Assembly (NCBI RefSeq): GCF_009377195.2
Contig: NZ_VJXX01000001.1
Coordinates: 930,001 to 994,000 of the forward strand
Direction: 5' to 3'
DNA from: Arthrobacter bussei
GTDB lineage: Bacteria > Actinomycetota > Actinomycetes > Actinomycetales > Micrococcaceae
DNA length: 64,000 nt
The position numbers were made by a program, and so were the translations under genes. Within the stretch, counting starts at the first letter, position 1, and each line of letters begins with the position of its first letter. Of the stretch, positions 26,073-35,200 are shown piece after piece. The notes beneath the pieces are model-generated. The model worked only from the letters and a program-made list of their open reading frames with translations, did not search any database and had not been told where the DNA came from.

Positions 26073-27167
26073 CTAGACGTCCCGGCTGACGACCGCCTGC
26101 GCGAAGCTGGCCAGCGCCTGCTTCACCACGCTGTCCGGCAACGGCTCGAGGGCGGCGACGGCGTCGTCCGCCCACCGCTGCGCCACGGCCCACGCAGCCT
26201 GCGTCTGCGGGTGCGAGCGGACGGCGGCGACGGCCTCGGCCAGCGCCTCGTCGGAGGTCAGGTCACCGTCGACGAGGGCGACGACGTCCGCCGCCGAGCT
26301 GTCTCCGGCAGCGGCGGCGCGGCGCAGGAGGATCACCGGAAGGGTGGGGACACCCTCGCGGAGATCGGTCCCGGGAGCCTTGCCGGACTTCACCTTCAGG
26401 CCGGTCACGTCGATGACGTCGTCGGCGAGCTGGAAGGCGACACCGACCTTCTCGCCGTAGGACACCATGACATCGACGACCTCGCGCGGGGTGTCCGCGA
26501 AGAGCGCGCCGAGCTGCCCGGAGGCGGCGACGAGGGAGCCGGTCTTGTCCGCGATCACGGAGAGGTAGTGCTCGAGGTCGTCCTGGCCGTCGCGGGGACC
26601 GACGGTCTCGTGCAGCTGCCCGAGGCAGAGCCGCTCGAAGGTGCGGGCCTGGATACCGAGGGCCTCCCCGCCGAGTTCGGACACGAGGATGGAGGCGCGG
26701 GCGAAGATGAGGTCACCCGTGAGGATCGCGACGGAGTTGCCCCAGACCTCGTGCGCGGTAGGGGCGCCACGGCGGTAGGGCGCGGAGTCCATGACGTCGT
26801 CGTGGTACAGCGTGGCGAGGTGGGTCAGTTCGACGACGACGGCGGCCTGGACCACCTTCGCGCGGGTCGGGTTGCCGAGGTGCGAGGCGAGGATGGTCAG
26901 CAGGGGCCGGATGCGCTTGCCGCCCGCCTCGACGAGGTGGCGGCTCGTGGCGTCGGCGAGGGGGTCCGAGTTGGCGATGGCTCCGCGGAGCTGCTTCTCC
27001 ACCTCGGCGAGGCAGGACGAGACCGACGGCCCCAGGTCCGGGTCCTCGGCGATGAGGGCGAACCCGGGAGGCAGGCGCAGAGCCTCGGAGTCGTCCGCGA
27101 TGTCCGCCGTGTCCAGCGCGCTGCCCCGGCCCACGCTGGCCCATCCGGAGTTGAAGGATTGTGTCAC
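26073..27167 (-). CDS. polyprenyl diphosphate synthase (menaquinone side chain)
   Basis: 364-residue trans-isoprenyl synthase. The aspartate-rich motifs are LYHDDVMD (first, with the following RRGAPT) and FQLADDVID (second); GGKRIRPLL binds substrate. The roughly 40-residue N-terminal extension is usual for actinobacterial members. It condenses isopentenyl diphosphate to a long (probably octa- or nonaprenyl) chain for menaquinone; the chain length is not readable here. GTG start at 27167, nine bases after the menJ stop, as third gene of menG-menJ-synthase. Confidence 0.93.
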   Translation of the reverse strand: MTQSFNSGWASVGRGSALDTADIADDSEALRLPPGFALIAEDPDLGPSVSSCLAEVEKQLRGAIANSDPLADATSRHLVEAGGKRIRPLLTILASHLGNPTRAKVVQAAVVVELTHLATLYHDDVMDSAPYRRGAPTAHEVWGNSVAILTGDLIFARASILVSELGGEALGIQARTFERLCLGQLHETVGPRDGQDDLEHYLSVIADKTGSLVAASGQLGALFADTPREVVDVMVSYGEKVGVAFQLADDVIDVTGLKVKSGKAPGTDLREGVPTLPVILLRRAAAAGDSSAADVVALVDGDLTSDEALAEAVAAVRSHPQTQAAWAVAQRWADDAVAALEPLPDSVVKQALASFAQAVVSRDV

Positions 27168-27176
27168 GGTCTAAGA

Positions 27177-28493
27177 CTAACCACGTGCGACGGCGCCATG
27201 CGCACGAAGGGTGCCCATGACGGACGGCTGGTTGGTGGTGGGCGGGACGAGGGACTCGAGCAGATGGATCACGCGGTCCTCGAAGCCGCGGCCTCCGGCG
27301 TCGGTCAGGTTGGCGAGCATCCGGACCACGAACCGCATGAGCAGCGGGACGGGCATGCCCGTGCGCAGCGCGAGGGAGAGGATGGCCGGCTTGCCGATCA
27401 GCTGGGCGAAGATCCGGCCCAGCGTGAAGTGGCTGCCCCACTGCTCGCGGACGTAGGGTGCGTAGGCCGACATGACCTGGTCGCGGCCGAGCGGCGAGGA
27501 GACGGACCGGGACCGCTCGATGAACTCGGCGGCATAGCGTGCCGATTCCATGGCGTAGGAGATGCCCTCACCGTTGAAGGGCGAGACCATGCCGCCGGCG
27601 TCGCCGAGGAGCAGTAGTCCGGGACTGTAGTGCGGCGTGCGGTTGAAGCCCATGGGCAGGGCCGCCCCCCGGATCTCGCCGACCTGGTTCTCGGGCGTGA
27701 AGCCCCACTCGGCGGGCATGCCGCCGGTCCAGTCACGCAGGACCTGCTTGTAGTCCAGCTTCCCGAACTCGGCGGAGGAGTTGAGGATGCCGAGCCCGAC
27801 GTTGGAGGTTCCGTCCCCGACGCCGAAGACCCAGCCGTACCCGGGCAGCGGTTTCCCGGTGGCGTCCGGCAGCTCGAGCCAGCCCTCCATCCAGTCGTCG
27901 CTCGTGCGCGGGCTCGTGAAGTAGGTGCGCACGGCGACCCCGAGGGGGCGGTCGTCGCGCTTCTGCATGCCGAGACTCACCGCGGTGCGGGTGGAGTTGC
28001 CGTCGGCCGCCAGGACGACGTCGGCCGTGAAATCCCGCGTCTCGCCGGTCTTCCGGCCGTCGGCGTCGAGCAGGTTCACGGTCACGCCCGTGACGCGACC
28101 GGTCTCGTCGCGGAGAGCCGTGGACACGGAGTGACCCTCGAGAATCGTTGCGCCGGCCGAGCGAGCGTGCTCGGCGAGGGCCTCGTCGAAGCCGAGGCGG
28201 GTGCGGACCAGCCCGTAGTCGGGGAAGTCGCTCAACTCGGGCCAGGGCACCTCCACAGTGCGCTTGCCGGCGATCAGGCGGAGTCCCCTGTTGCGCCGCC
28301 ATCCCTCACTCTCGTCGTGCGGGAGGCCGAGGAGCTGCAGCTCCCGCGTGGCACGGGGCGTGAGTCCGTCGCCGCACACCTTCTCCCGGGGGAACCAGGT
28401 CTTCTCGAGGACCGTGACCTCGATACCCGCGCTCGCCAGGTAGTAGGCCGCGGTGGACCCGGCCGGACCGGCGCCGACGATCAGGACGGACAT
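27177..28493 (-). CDS. menJ: geranylgeranyl reductase family protein, menaquinone reductase
   Basis: 438-residue FAD enzyme. GAGPAGSTAAYYLASAG at the N-terminus binds FAD, KVCGDGLTPRA is the family signature, and LLLGDAGGMVSPFNGEGISYAMESA is the second FAD motif. In Mycobacterium the homologue MenJ saturates one isoprene unit of menaquinone; location between menG and the polyprenyl synthase supports that here. Its ATG follows the menG stop without any gap (TAGATG), so the operon is tightly coupled. Confidence 0.92.
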   Translation of the reverse strand: MSVLIVGAGPAGSTAAYYLASAGIEVTVLEKTWFPREKVCGDGLTPRATRELQLLGLPHDESEGWRRNRGLRLIAGKRTVEVPWPELSDFPDYGLVRTRLGFDEALAEHARSAGATILEGHSVSTALRDETGRVTGVTVNLLDADGRKTGETRDFTADVVLAADGNSTRTAVSLGMQKRDDRPLGVAVRTYFTSPRTSDDWMEGWLELPDATGKPLPGYGWVFGVGDGTSNVGLGILNSSAEFGKLDYKQVLRDWTGGMPAEWGFTPENQVGEIRGAALPMGFNRTPHYSPGLLLLGDAGGMVSPFNGEGISYAMESARYAAEFIERSRSVSSPLGRDQVMSAYAPYVREQWGSHFTLGRIFAQLIGKPAILSLALRTGMPVPLLMRFVVRMLANLTDAGGRGFEDRVIHLLESLVPPTTNQPSVMGTLRAHGAVARG

Positions 28494-29258
28494 CTAGCCC
28501 GCCGCCGACGTGCGTCGGGTCAGCCGGACCTGGCCCGGGAGGAGCGGTTCCTCGCCGGGCGCTGCGGGAGCCTTGACGGCGCGGTGCACGGCGACGATCC
28601 CGCCGTTGAGGTTCCGGTACTCGACGTCGTTCCAGCCGCTGTCACTGATCCAGGCGGCGAGAGCGTCCTGGTCGGGCCACGCCCGGATGGACTCGGCGAG
28701 GTACACGTAGGCGTCCGGATTCGAACTGACCTTCCGCGCTATCGCCGGCAGGGCCCGCATGAGGTACTCGGTGTAGGTGGTGCGCCAGAGGGCCACGGTG
28801 GGCTGGGAGAACTCGGCGATCACGAGGCGTCCGCCGGGCCGCGTGACGCGCAGCATCTCGGCGAGCGACTTCTTCGGCTCGTTGACGTTGCGGAGCCCGA
28901 AGGAGATGGTCGAGGCGTCGAAGGAGTTGTCCGCGAACGGGAGGTTGGTGGCGTCCCCGGCGACGAAGTCGATGTCCGGGCGGCGGCGCTTGCCCACCTT
29001 CAGCATGCCGAGCGAGAAGTCGCAGGCGACGACGTCGACCCCTGCGTCCGCGTAGGGCTCGCTCGAGGTGCCCGTGCCGGCCGCGAGGTCCAGGACCCGC
29101 TGGCCCGGTTCGGCTCCGACCGCGTCGACGACGATCCGGCGCCATCGACGCGTCTGTCCCATCGACAGGACGTCGTTGACGACGTCGTACTTGGGCGCCA
29201 CGTCGTCGAACATGGCTGCTACTTCGTCAGGGCGCTTCTCCAGCGATGCACGATTCAC
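28494..29258 (-). CDS. menG: demethylmenaquinone methyltransferase
   Basis: 254-residue SAM-dependent methyltransferase (UbiE/MenG family) performing the last methylation of menaquinone. Seen: [26 protein letters not shown], the SAM motif [12 protein letters not shown], and [15 protein letters not shown] start at 29258. It heads the menG-menJ-polyprenyl synthase operon and is divergent from the isochorismate synthase gene across 169 bp, so both arms of the pathway share a promoter region. Confidence 0.95.
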   Translation of the reverse strand: MNRASLEKRPDEVAAMFDDVAPKYDVVNDVLSMGQTRRWRRIVVDAVGAEPGQRVLDLAAGTGTSSEPYADAGVDVVACDFSLGMLKVGKRRRPDIDFVAGDATNLPFADNSFDASTISFGLRNVNEPKKSLAEMLRVTRPGGRLVIAEFSQPTVALWRTTYTEYLMRALPAIARKVSSNPDAYVYLAESIRAWPDQDALAAWISDSGWNDVEYRNLNGGIVAVHRAVKAPAAPGEEPLLPGQVRLTRRTSAAG

Positions 29259-29427
29259 TCCCCCAGTGTCTCAAACATTGCCGCGATGCCCGACCGGCAC
29301 GGTAGGGTCCGCAGGCCCGCGCCCGCCGGGACGCGGGCGCACGCACCGGGACGTGCCGAACCTCACGGCGCAGGGCGTCCTTCCCGCAGGAAGCGGGCCG
29401 GAGCCGCCGGAGTACGCTTGGACCATC

Positions 29428-30774
29428 ATGAGCACTCCGTCCCTCACCGCGCTGACGCCTGCGCCCGGACAGTCCCGCGGGCTCCGCAGCATCACGGTGG
29501 CACGCGGCGACATGGATCCGCAGTCCGGCCTTCTCGAGTACGTGGTGCGCAATGACGCGCACACCTGGATCCGGCGCGGCGGAGGCCTCGTGGCCTACGG
29601 CGAGACGGCCCGCTTCACCACCACCGGCCCGGACCGTTTCACGCAGGCGCAGGAGTGGTGGCGCCGCGAGCTGGCTGGCGCCGAGGTGCAGGATGACCTC
29701 GGGGTACCCGGATCCGGCCTGATCGCCTTCGGGTCCTTCGCCTTCTCGAAGACCTCGTCCCACGAGTCCCGCCTGATCGTCCCCGAGGTGGTCATCGGCT
29801 GCAGCGAGGGACGGGCCTGGCTGACCTACATCACGGACGACGCCGGCGCCGAGCTCAGCGCGGAGGCAGCCGAGGCGGCGCTGGCCGCCTATCTCGTCGA
29901 ACCGGACGCGGACCGCTCCCCCGATCCCGCGGACCACCTCGGCCCCGGGGTGCTCAGCGAGGAGCAGTACAAGCTCGCCGTCGAGGAGGGCGTCAAGCAC
30001 GTGCAGGGCGGCGGGCTCAGCAAGGTGGTGCTGGCCCGCGACGTCGTCGCCCACCTCGCATCGCCCGTCGCCACGGCCCAGGTCCTGCGGGAACTGGCGG
30101 TGCGCTACGAGGACTGCTGGACCTACGCCGTCGACGGTCTGATCGGATCCACGCCCGAGATGCTCATCAAGGTGGAGCACAACACCGCGCAGGCACGCGT
30201 GCTCGCCGGGACACTGGACCGCGCCGATGCGCCGGTCGATGACCCCGGCTACCCCACGAGGGTGCTCGCCGGCTCGGACAAGCAGCTCCACGAACACCAG
30301 ATCGCCATCGACTCGCTCACCGAGACCCTGCAGCCCTTCACGAGCTCCATGACGTCCCACAGCGAGCCCTTCGTGCTCCAGCTGCCCAACGTCTGGCACC
30401 TCGCGTCGGACGTCACCGCGCAGCTCGCCGTCGACGACGACGGCCAGGTCCCGACATCGCTGGCCCTCGTCCAGGCCCTCCATCCGACCGCTGCGGTGTG
30501 CGGCACGCCGACGACGGTCGCGGGAGCGCTCATCCGCGAACTGGAGCACCTGCAGCGGGGTCCGTATGCGGGGCCTGTCGGCTGGATCGACGCCGGCGGC
30601 AACGGGGAGTGGGGGATCGCGCTGCGCGGTGCGGTGGTCGAGACTCCGATGCGCGTGCGCCTCTATGCCGGGTGCGGGATCGTCGAGGGGTCCCAGCCCG
30701 ATGCCGAGCTCGCGGAGACCTGGAGCAAGTTCAGGCCGATGATCGAGGCGCTGGGCCTGACCGCTCCGTCCTGA
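29428..30774 (+). CDS. menF: isochorismate synthase
   Basis: 448-residue chorismate-utilising enzyme starting menaquinone synthesis. The C-terminal domain has VEEGVKHVQGGGLSKVVLARD, GSTPEMLIKV, HEHQIAIDSL, HPTAAVCGTP, and YAGPVGWIDAGGNGEWGIALRGA, the conserved catalytic and Mg-binding stretches. ATG 29428 lacks a ribosome binding site, and TACGCT at 29412-29417 could be a -10 box, so the message may be nearly leaderless. Salicylate synthase is excluded by context. Confidence 0.94.
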   Translation: MSTPSLTALTPAPGQSRGLRSITVARGDMDPQSGLLEYVVRNDAHTWIRRGGGLVAYGETARFTTTGPDRFTQAQEWWRRELAGAEVQDDLGVPGSGLIAFGSFAFSKTSSHESRLIVPEVVIGCSEGRAWLTYITDDAGAELSAEAAEAALAAYLVEPDADRSPDPADHLGPGVLSEEQYKLAVEEGVKHVQGGGLSKVVLARDVVAHLASPVATAQVLRELAVRYEDCWTYAVDGLIGSTPEMLIKVEHNTAQARVLAGTLDRADAPVDDPGYPTRVLAGSDKQLHEHQIAIDSLTETLQPFTSSMTSHSEPFVLQLPNVWHLASDVTAQLAVDDDGQVPTSLALVQALHPTAAVCGTPTTVAGALIRELEHLQRGPYAGPVGWIDAGGNGEWGIALRGAVVETPMRVRLYAGCGIVEGSQPDAELAETWSKFRPMIEALGLTAPS

Positions 30775-30785
30775 CCCTTGGTTAC

Positions 30786-30804
30786 CTATAGGCAATGCCT
30801 GTAG
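30786..30804. promoter_or_regulatory. near-perfect 9-bp-arm palindrome upstream of ABC transporter
   Basis: CTATAGGCA and TGCCTGTAG flank a single A; one position departs from symmetry. It lies 83 bp upstream of the binding-protein start and just before a plausible promoter (-35-like TGACGC 30809-30814, -10 TAGAAT 30833-30838). Probable operator of an unlinked regulator. Confidence 0.55.
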
Positions 30805-30886
30805 CCTGTGACGCACATCTCTCTTTCATCGTTAGAATCAGCAGGACCTTTTTCCGATCCATCACGTCCGCACAAGTGAGGCACCC

Positions 30887-31687
30887 ATGCTTTCCAAGAA
30901 CCACGCACTGCTGGCCGCCCTGGCCGTCGGCACCCTCGCGCTCAGCGCCTGCGGCGGAGGCTCCGACGACGCCGGCTCCGGCTCCGCCTCCGGGGAGGCC
31001 GGCGGCCTGAGCCTCGTCTCCGAGGGGTCGCTGACGGTCTGCTCGGACATCCCGTACCCGCCCTTCGAGTACGAGGAGAACGGCGAGTACACCGGGTTCG
31101 ACATGGACCTGATGCGGGAGATCGCCACCGGGATGGGCCTCGAGCTCGCCGTCCAGGACGTCGGCTTCGACGGGCTCCAGAGTGGAGCCGTCCTCGGCGC
31201 CGGCCAGTGCGACATCGGCGCGAGCGCCGTGACCATCACGGAGGAGCGCCAGGCGAACCTCGCCTTCTCCGATCCCTACTACGATTCCCTGCAGTCCGTC
31301 CTCGTGCCCGCGGACTCGGACATCGCCTCCATCGAAGACCTCGCCGGCAAGAAGGTCGGCGTCCAGCAGGGCACCACCGGCGCCCTCTACGCGGAGCAGA
31401 ACGCCCCCGAGGCCGAGCTCGTCCAGTACCCCTCCGATGCCGAGATGTACGCCGCGATCCAGGCGGGCAACGTCGACGCCCTCCTCCAGGACCTCCCGGT
31501 CAACCTCGGCCACACCGAGGACGGCGCCTTCACCATCGCCGAGGAACTGCCCACGGACGAGCAGTACGGCTTCATCATGTCCAAAGAAGGCAGCGAGGAG
31601 CTCGTGACCGCCGTCAACGAGCAGCTGACCGCGCTGCGCGACGACGGCACGTACCAGGACATCTACGACACCTACTTCTCGGAGTAG
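30887..31687 (+). CDS. ABC transporter substrate-binding lipoprotein, polar amino acid type
   Basis: 266 residues. Signal peptide with lipobox LSAC, Cys22 being the lipidation site, then a Ser/Gly-rich linker and a SBP_bac_3 domain (LTVCSDIPYPPFEYEENGEYTGFDMDLMREIATGMG; CDIGASAVTITEERQANLAFSDPYYDS). This family binds polar amino acids such as glutamate, glutamine, cystine or arginine; the exact ligand is not apparent. First gene of a binding protein-permease-ATPase operon. A hairpin follows its stop. Confidence 0.93.
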   Translation: MLSKNHALLAALAVGTLALSACGGGSDDAGSGSASGEAGGLSLVSEGSLTVCSDIPYPPFEYEENGEYTGFDMDLMREIATGMGLELAVQDVGFDGLQSGAVLGAGQCDIGASAVTITEERQANLAFSDPYYDSLQSVLVPADSDIASIEDLAGKKVGVQQGTTGALYAEQNAPEAELVQYPSDAEMYAAIQAGNVDALLQDLPVNLGHTEDGAFTIAEELPTDEQYGFIMSKEGSEELVTAVNEQLTALRDDGTYQDIYDTYFSE

Positions 31688-31697
31688 ATCCATCGCA

Positions 31698-31731
31698 GCC
31701 CGCGCGGCGTCGATGACGGCGCCGCACGGGC
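31698..31731 (+). promoter_or_regulatory. intercistronic hairpin after the binding-protein gene
   Basis: GCCCGCGCGGCG ... TC pairs with GACGGCGCCGCACGGGC, leaving one mismatch and a 3-nt bulge. No T-run follows. It lies in the 77-bp gap before the permease gene and probably stabilises the upstream message or lowers read-through so that binding protein exceeds permease. Confidence 0.55.
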
Positions 31732-31764
31732 CCCATCTCCTTCGAAGGAAGGTAGTTCCTCCGC

Positions 31765-32550
31765 GTGAAACGCTCTACACGCAGACGCCTCACGCAGGGC
31801 GTCCTCTACGCGATCTTCGCTGCAGTCATCCTCTTCGTCCTCCTCTCCGCGGACTGGGGGCGGATCCAGCCCTACTTCTTCAATGTCGACGTGGCGCGGG
31901 CCGCCTTCCCCGAGATCCTCACCATCGCGGCCAAGAACACCATCGTCTACACGGCGATCGCCTTCGTGGGCGGCATGCTGTTCGGGCTCCTCCTGGCGCT
32001 CATGAAGCTCTCCCCCGTCCTGCCGTACCGCTGGCTCGCAACCGGCTACATCGAGCTCTTCCGCGGGCTGCCCGCCCTCCTCGTGATCTTCGGTTTCGCC
32101 TTCGCGGTGCCGATCGCGTTCCAGTGGCAGGCGCCGGGCGGCAGCGTGGGTGCCGGCCTGATCGGCCTGATCGTGGTCTCGGCGGCGTACATCGCCGAGA
32201 CCATCAGGGCAGGCATCGAGGCCGTGCCCAAGGGCCAGGTCGAAGCCGCGCGGTCCCTCGGCATGGGGTCGACGTGGACACTGGTCACGGTCGTGCTCCC
32301 GCAGGCGTTCCGCATCATCACCCCTCCCCTGACGAACGAGCTCGTGATCCTCATCAAGGACACCTCGCTGCTCTTCATCGCGGGCATGGCGATCGGCGAC
32401 CGTGAGCTCACGACCTTCGCCCGCGACTCCCTGACGAACTCGGCGAACGCGACGCCCCTGGTGGTGGCGGCACTGCTCTACCTGGTCATCACGCTCCCGC
32501 TCACGCAGCTGGTCGCGAAGCTCGAACGACACAACAAGAGAGGCCGGTGA
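31765..32550 (+). CDS. ABC transporter permease, polar amino acid type
   Basis: 261-residue membrane protein with about five helices. The HisM/GlnP-type cytoplasmic loop is [27 protein letters not shown], the EAA contact for the ATPase. [15 protein letters not shown] and [13 protein letters not shown] are standard family stretches. GTG start at 31765. Its stop overlaps the ATPase start by four bases. With only one permease gene, the channel is likely a homodimer. Confidence 0.93.
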   Translation: MKRSTRRRLTQGVLYAIFAAVILFVLLSADWGRIQPYFFNVDVARAAFPEILTIAAKNTIVYTAIAFVGGMLFGLLLALMKLSPVLPYRWLATGYIELFRGLPALLVIFGFAFAVPIAFQWQAPGGSVGAGLIGLIVVSAAYIAETIRAGIEAVPKGQVEAARSLGMGSTWTLVTVVLPQAFRIITPPLTNELVILIKDTSLLFIAGMAIGDRELTTFARDSLTNSANATPLVVAALLYLVITLPLTQLVAKLERHNKRGR

Positions 32551-33314
32551 TCCCCGTGGCGCATGCAGCTCCGGGCACCACGGCGGTGCCAGCGATCGAG
32601 ATCCGCGCACTGTGCAAGAACTTCGGCGAGAACGAGGTGCTCAAGGGCATCGACTTCCATGTGGACCAGGGCGAGGTGGTCTGCGTGATCGGCCCCTCGG
32701 GCTCCGGGAAGTCCACCCTCCTGCGCTGCGTCAACCGGCTGGAGGAGCCCACCTCCGGCACCGTGATGGTGGAGGGCATCGACATCACGGACCGCGAGAC
32801 GGACCTCGACGACGTCCGCACGCGCATCGGCATGGTGTTCCAGCAGTTCAATCTCTTCCCGCACCTCAGCGTGCTGAAGAACCTCACGCTCGCACAGCAG
32901 CGGGCCAAGAAGCGGGGCAGGGCCGAGGCCGTCGAGGTGGCCCGGCGCAACCTCGCCAAGGTGGGCCTCTCCGAGAAGGCGGATGCCTTCCCGGCCCAGC
33001 TCTCGGGCGGGCAGCAGCAGCGTGTCGCCATCGCCCGCGCCCTGTCGATGGATCCGGACATGATGCTCTTCGACGAGCCGACCAGCGCCCTGGACCCCGA
33101 ACTCGTCGGCGACGTGCTGGAGGTCATGAAGCAGCTCGCCCGGGAGGGCATGACCATGATGGTCGTGACACACGAGATGGGCTTCGCCCGCGAGGTCGGG
33201 GACCGCGTGGTGTTCATGGACGGCGGCGTCGTGGTGGAGCAGGGCAGGCCCGACGACGTCCTCGGCGACCCTCAGCACGAGCGGACGAAGCTCTTCCTCT
33301 CGAAGGTGCTCTAG
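32547..33314 (+). CDS. ABC transporter ATP-binding protein, polar amino acid type
   Basis: 255-residue ATPase: Walker [11 protein letters not shown]-loop [11 protein letters not shown], signature [15 protein letters not shown], Walker [13 protein letters not shown], and switch His in VTHEMGF. Close to the GlnQ/GluA group. Start GTG 32547 within GTGA overlaps the permease stop; GTG 32556 is a possible later start. The gene ends flush against the convergent menD stop, leaving no spacer. Confidence 0.95.
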   Translation: MIPVAHAAPGTTAVPAIEIRALCKNFGENEVLKGIDFHVDQGEVVCVIGPSGSGKSTLLRCVNRLEEPTSGTVMVEGIDITDRETDLDDVRTRIGMVFQQFNLFPHLSVLKNLTLAQQRAKKRGRAEAVEVARRNLAKVGLSEKADAFPAQLSGGQQQRVAIARALSMDPDMMLFDEPTSALDPELVGDVLEVMKQLAREGMTMMVVTHEMGFAREVGDRVVFMDGGVVVEQGRPDDVLGDPQHERTKLFLSKVL

Positions 33315-35117
33315 CTAGGGGGCCGTCACGTCCGCCACCGCCCGGCGGATCCGTGCGTGGAGGTCCCGGAGCGTGCTGCGGTCGGTGCGCACCTCGAGGA
33401 TGGAGCGGCCCGAGATGGGCCGCTCCATCGCCGTATCCAGCTCCTCCAGCGTCGTGGCGCGCTCGTACCGGAGTCCGTAGGCGGCCGCGAGCGCGGCCAC
33501 GTCCACGGTGTGCGGGGTGCCGAACAGGCGTTCGACGGTGGCGCCGTACCGCGCCGTCGTCGTCTCGGCACCGTGCTCGAGCAGGCCGAAGATCCCGCCG
33601 CCGCCGTCGTTGAGGACCACGACGTGCATGTCCGGCTGCGGTTCGCCGCTGCCGAGGAGCAGGCCACCGACGTCGTGCAGGAACGTGAGGTCACCGAGGA
33701 GGACGCGGGTCGGGATGCCCGCCGCGAGCGCCACGCCGCTCGCGGTCGAGATGGTGCCGTCGATCCCGGCCAGCCCGCGGTTGGCGAAGACCTCGAGCGG
33801 ATGCCAGTCGGTCGAGGCGATCAGATCCATGTCCCGGATGGGGTTGGAGGACCCCAGCACCAGATTGCCGTCGGTGTGCTCCCAGACGGCGTCGGCCACG
33901 TCGAGTCCCGTGAGCCGCTCCTCGTCGACGAGGAGCGAGCGGATGGCGGCGTCGGCCGCTGCCCCGGCCTCGCGCCAGCGCCCGAGCCAGCCCTCCGCCC
34001 CGCGACCCGCGAAGGCGATCAGTCCGGGCAGGTCGTCGATGATGCGTTCGGTCCGGCGCCCTTCCTCGAACCAGGCCACGGGCTCGGGCAGGTACAGCGC
34101 GTGCTCGACATCGGCCCGGGCGAGGAGCGCGGTCACCGGACGGGACAGCGTGGGCCGCCCGAACGTGACCACGCGGGTGATCGACGGGCCGAGGTGCTCC
34201 AGCAGCAGGCGGTAGGCCGCGATGCCACTGCTGCCGAAACGCGCGTTCGACGAAGGCTCGGCCAGCAGCGGCAGGTCCAGGTGGGCGGCGAACACCGCGG
34301 CTACCTCGCCGGCACCGTGTCCGGCGACGACGACCGTCGTGCCCTGACCGTCCGGAACGTCGGAGCGGGACGCGCCCGCCGAGCGCGTCGAACCCTCCGC
34401 GGCGGACTCCGGCGTTCCCGAGCCGGCTGATGCATCCGATCCGATGACAGATCCACCTGCAGCGTCCCACCCGTGTGCACCGTCCTGCTGCCCTTCCGCC
34501 TGCGCGGGGCGGGCAGATCGGAGGGCGTCGGTATCGTCCGTGCCCGGCACCAGGGGGTCGCGGAAGGCGAGGTTGAGGTGCACGGGCCCGGCCGGGCTGG
34601 TCGCCGTACCGTCGACCGGCCGCCCGAGTGCGGCGCGCAGGACGTCGGCGATGAGGTTCGTGGGATCCTCCCCCGCGCCCACATCCACGCCCGCGCGCAC
34701 GTGGACGCCGAACAGCCCTGGCTGCACCGTCGTCTGGTTGGCCCCGGTTCCGCGGAGCTCGCCGGGCCGATCCGCGGAGACGACCACCAGGGGCACCGCG
34801 GCATGGTTCGCCTCCATGACGGCGGGAAGCAGCTCGCCCACCGCCGTACCCGACGTCGTCACGACGGCAGCCGGCCGTTGTCCGCCGAGGGCCAGGCCGA
34901 GCGCCGTGAAGGCGCCGGACCGCTCGTCGATGCGCACGTGCAGCCGGACGAGCCCCTCGGCCTCCGCCTCCGCGAGCGCGTAGGCGAGCGGGGCGCTGCG
35001 GGATCCGGGGGCCACGACGACGTCGGTCACACCGCCCGCCACCAGGGCCCGCACGGCCCGGGCCGCCGTCACGGCGGAACCGAGGGGAGCAGGATGGGAG
35101 GTCTCTGAGTCGGTCAC
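33315..35117 (-). CDS. menD: SEPHCHC synthase (menaquinone biosynthesis)
   Basis: 600-residue thiamine diphosphate enzyme joining isochorismate and 2-oxoglutarate. Seen: VVVAPGSRSAPLAYAL, the catalytic region IDERSGAFTALGLALG, TTSGTAVGELLPAVMEANH, and the ThDP motif LGDLTFLHDVGGLLLG...VVVLNDGGGGIFGLLEHG. An Ala/Gly/Ser-rich segment near residues 215-265 is longer than in Escherichia coli MenD. GTG start at 35117 within GGAGAGGTG. It is monocistronic, 84 bp from the phoX-like stop, with a strong hairpin between. Confidence 0.95.
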   Translation of the reverse strand: MTDSETSHPAPLGSAVTAARAVRALVAGGVTDVVVAPGSRSAPLAYALAEAEAEGLVRLHVRIDERSGAFTALGLALGGQRPAAVVTTSGTAVGELLPAVMEANHAAVPLVVVSADRPGELRGTGANQTTVQPGLFGVHVRAGVDVGAGEDPTNLIADVLRAALGRPVDGTATSPAGPVHLNLAFRDPLVPGTDDTDALRSARPAQAEGQQDGAHGWDAAGGSVIGSDASAGSGTPESAAEGSTRSAGASRSDVPDGQGTTVVVAGHGAGEVAAVFAAHLDLPLLAEPSSNARFGSSGIAAYRLLLEHLGPSITRVVTFGRPTLSRPVTALLARADVEHALYLPEPVAWFEEGRRTERIIDDLPGLIAFAGRGAEGWLGRWREAGAAADAAIRSLLVDEERLTGLDVADAVWEHTDGNLVLGSSNPIRDMDLIASTDWHPLEVFANRGLAGIDGTISTASGVALAAGIPTRVLLGDLTFLHDVGGLLLGSGEPQPDMHVVVLNDGGGGIFGLLEHGAETTTARYGATVERLFGTPHTVDVAALAAAYGLRYERATTLEELDTAMERPISGRSILEVRTDRSTLRDLHARIRRAVADVTAP

Positions 35118-35144
35118 CTCTCCATCCTCACATCCCGGACGCGA

Positions 35145-35176
35145 ACGCACCCCCTCCCGACGGGGAGGGGGTGCGT
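35145..35176 (-). terminator. 14-bp perfect hairpin after the PhoX-like gene
   Basis: ACGCACCCCCTCCC (35145-35158) pairs fully with GGGAGGGGGTGCGT (35163-35176) over a 4-nt loop. It starts 25 bp past the phosphatase stop. The following bases are not T-rich, so termination would be of the actinobacterial type without a U-tract. Confidence 0.65.
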
Positions 35177-35200
35177 GGGCCGTGCGGGTCGGGGACGGCG

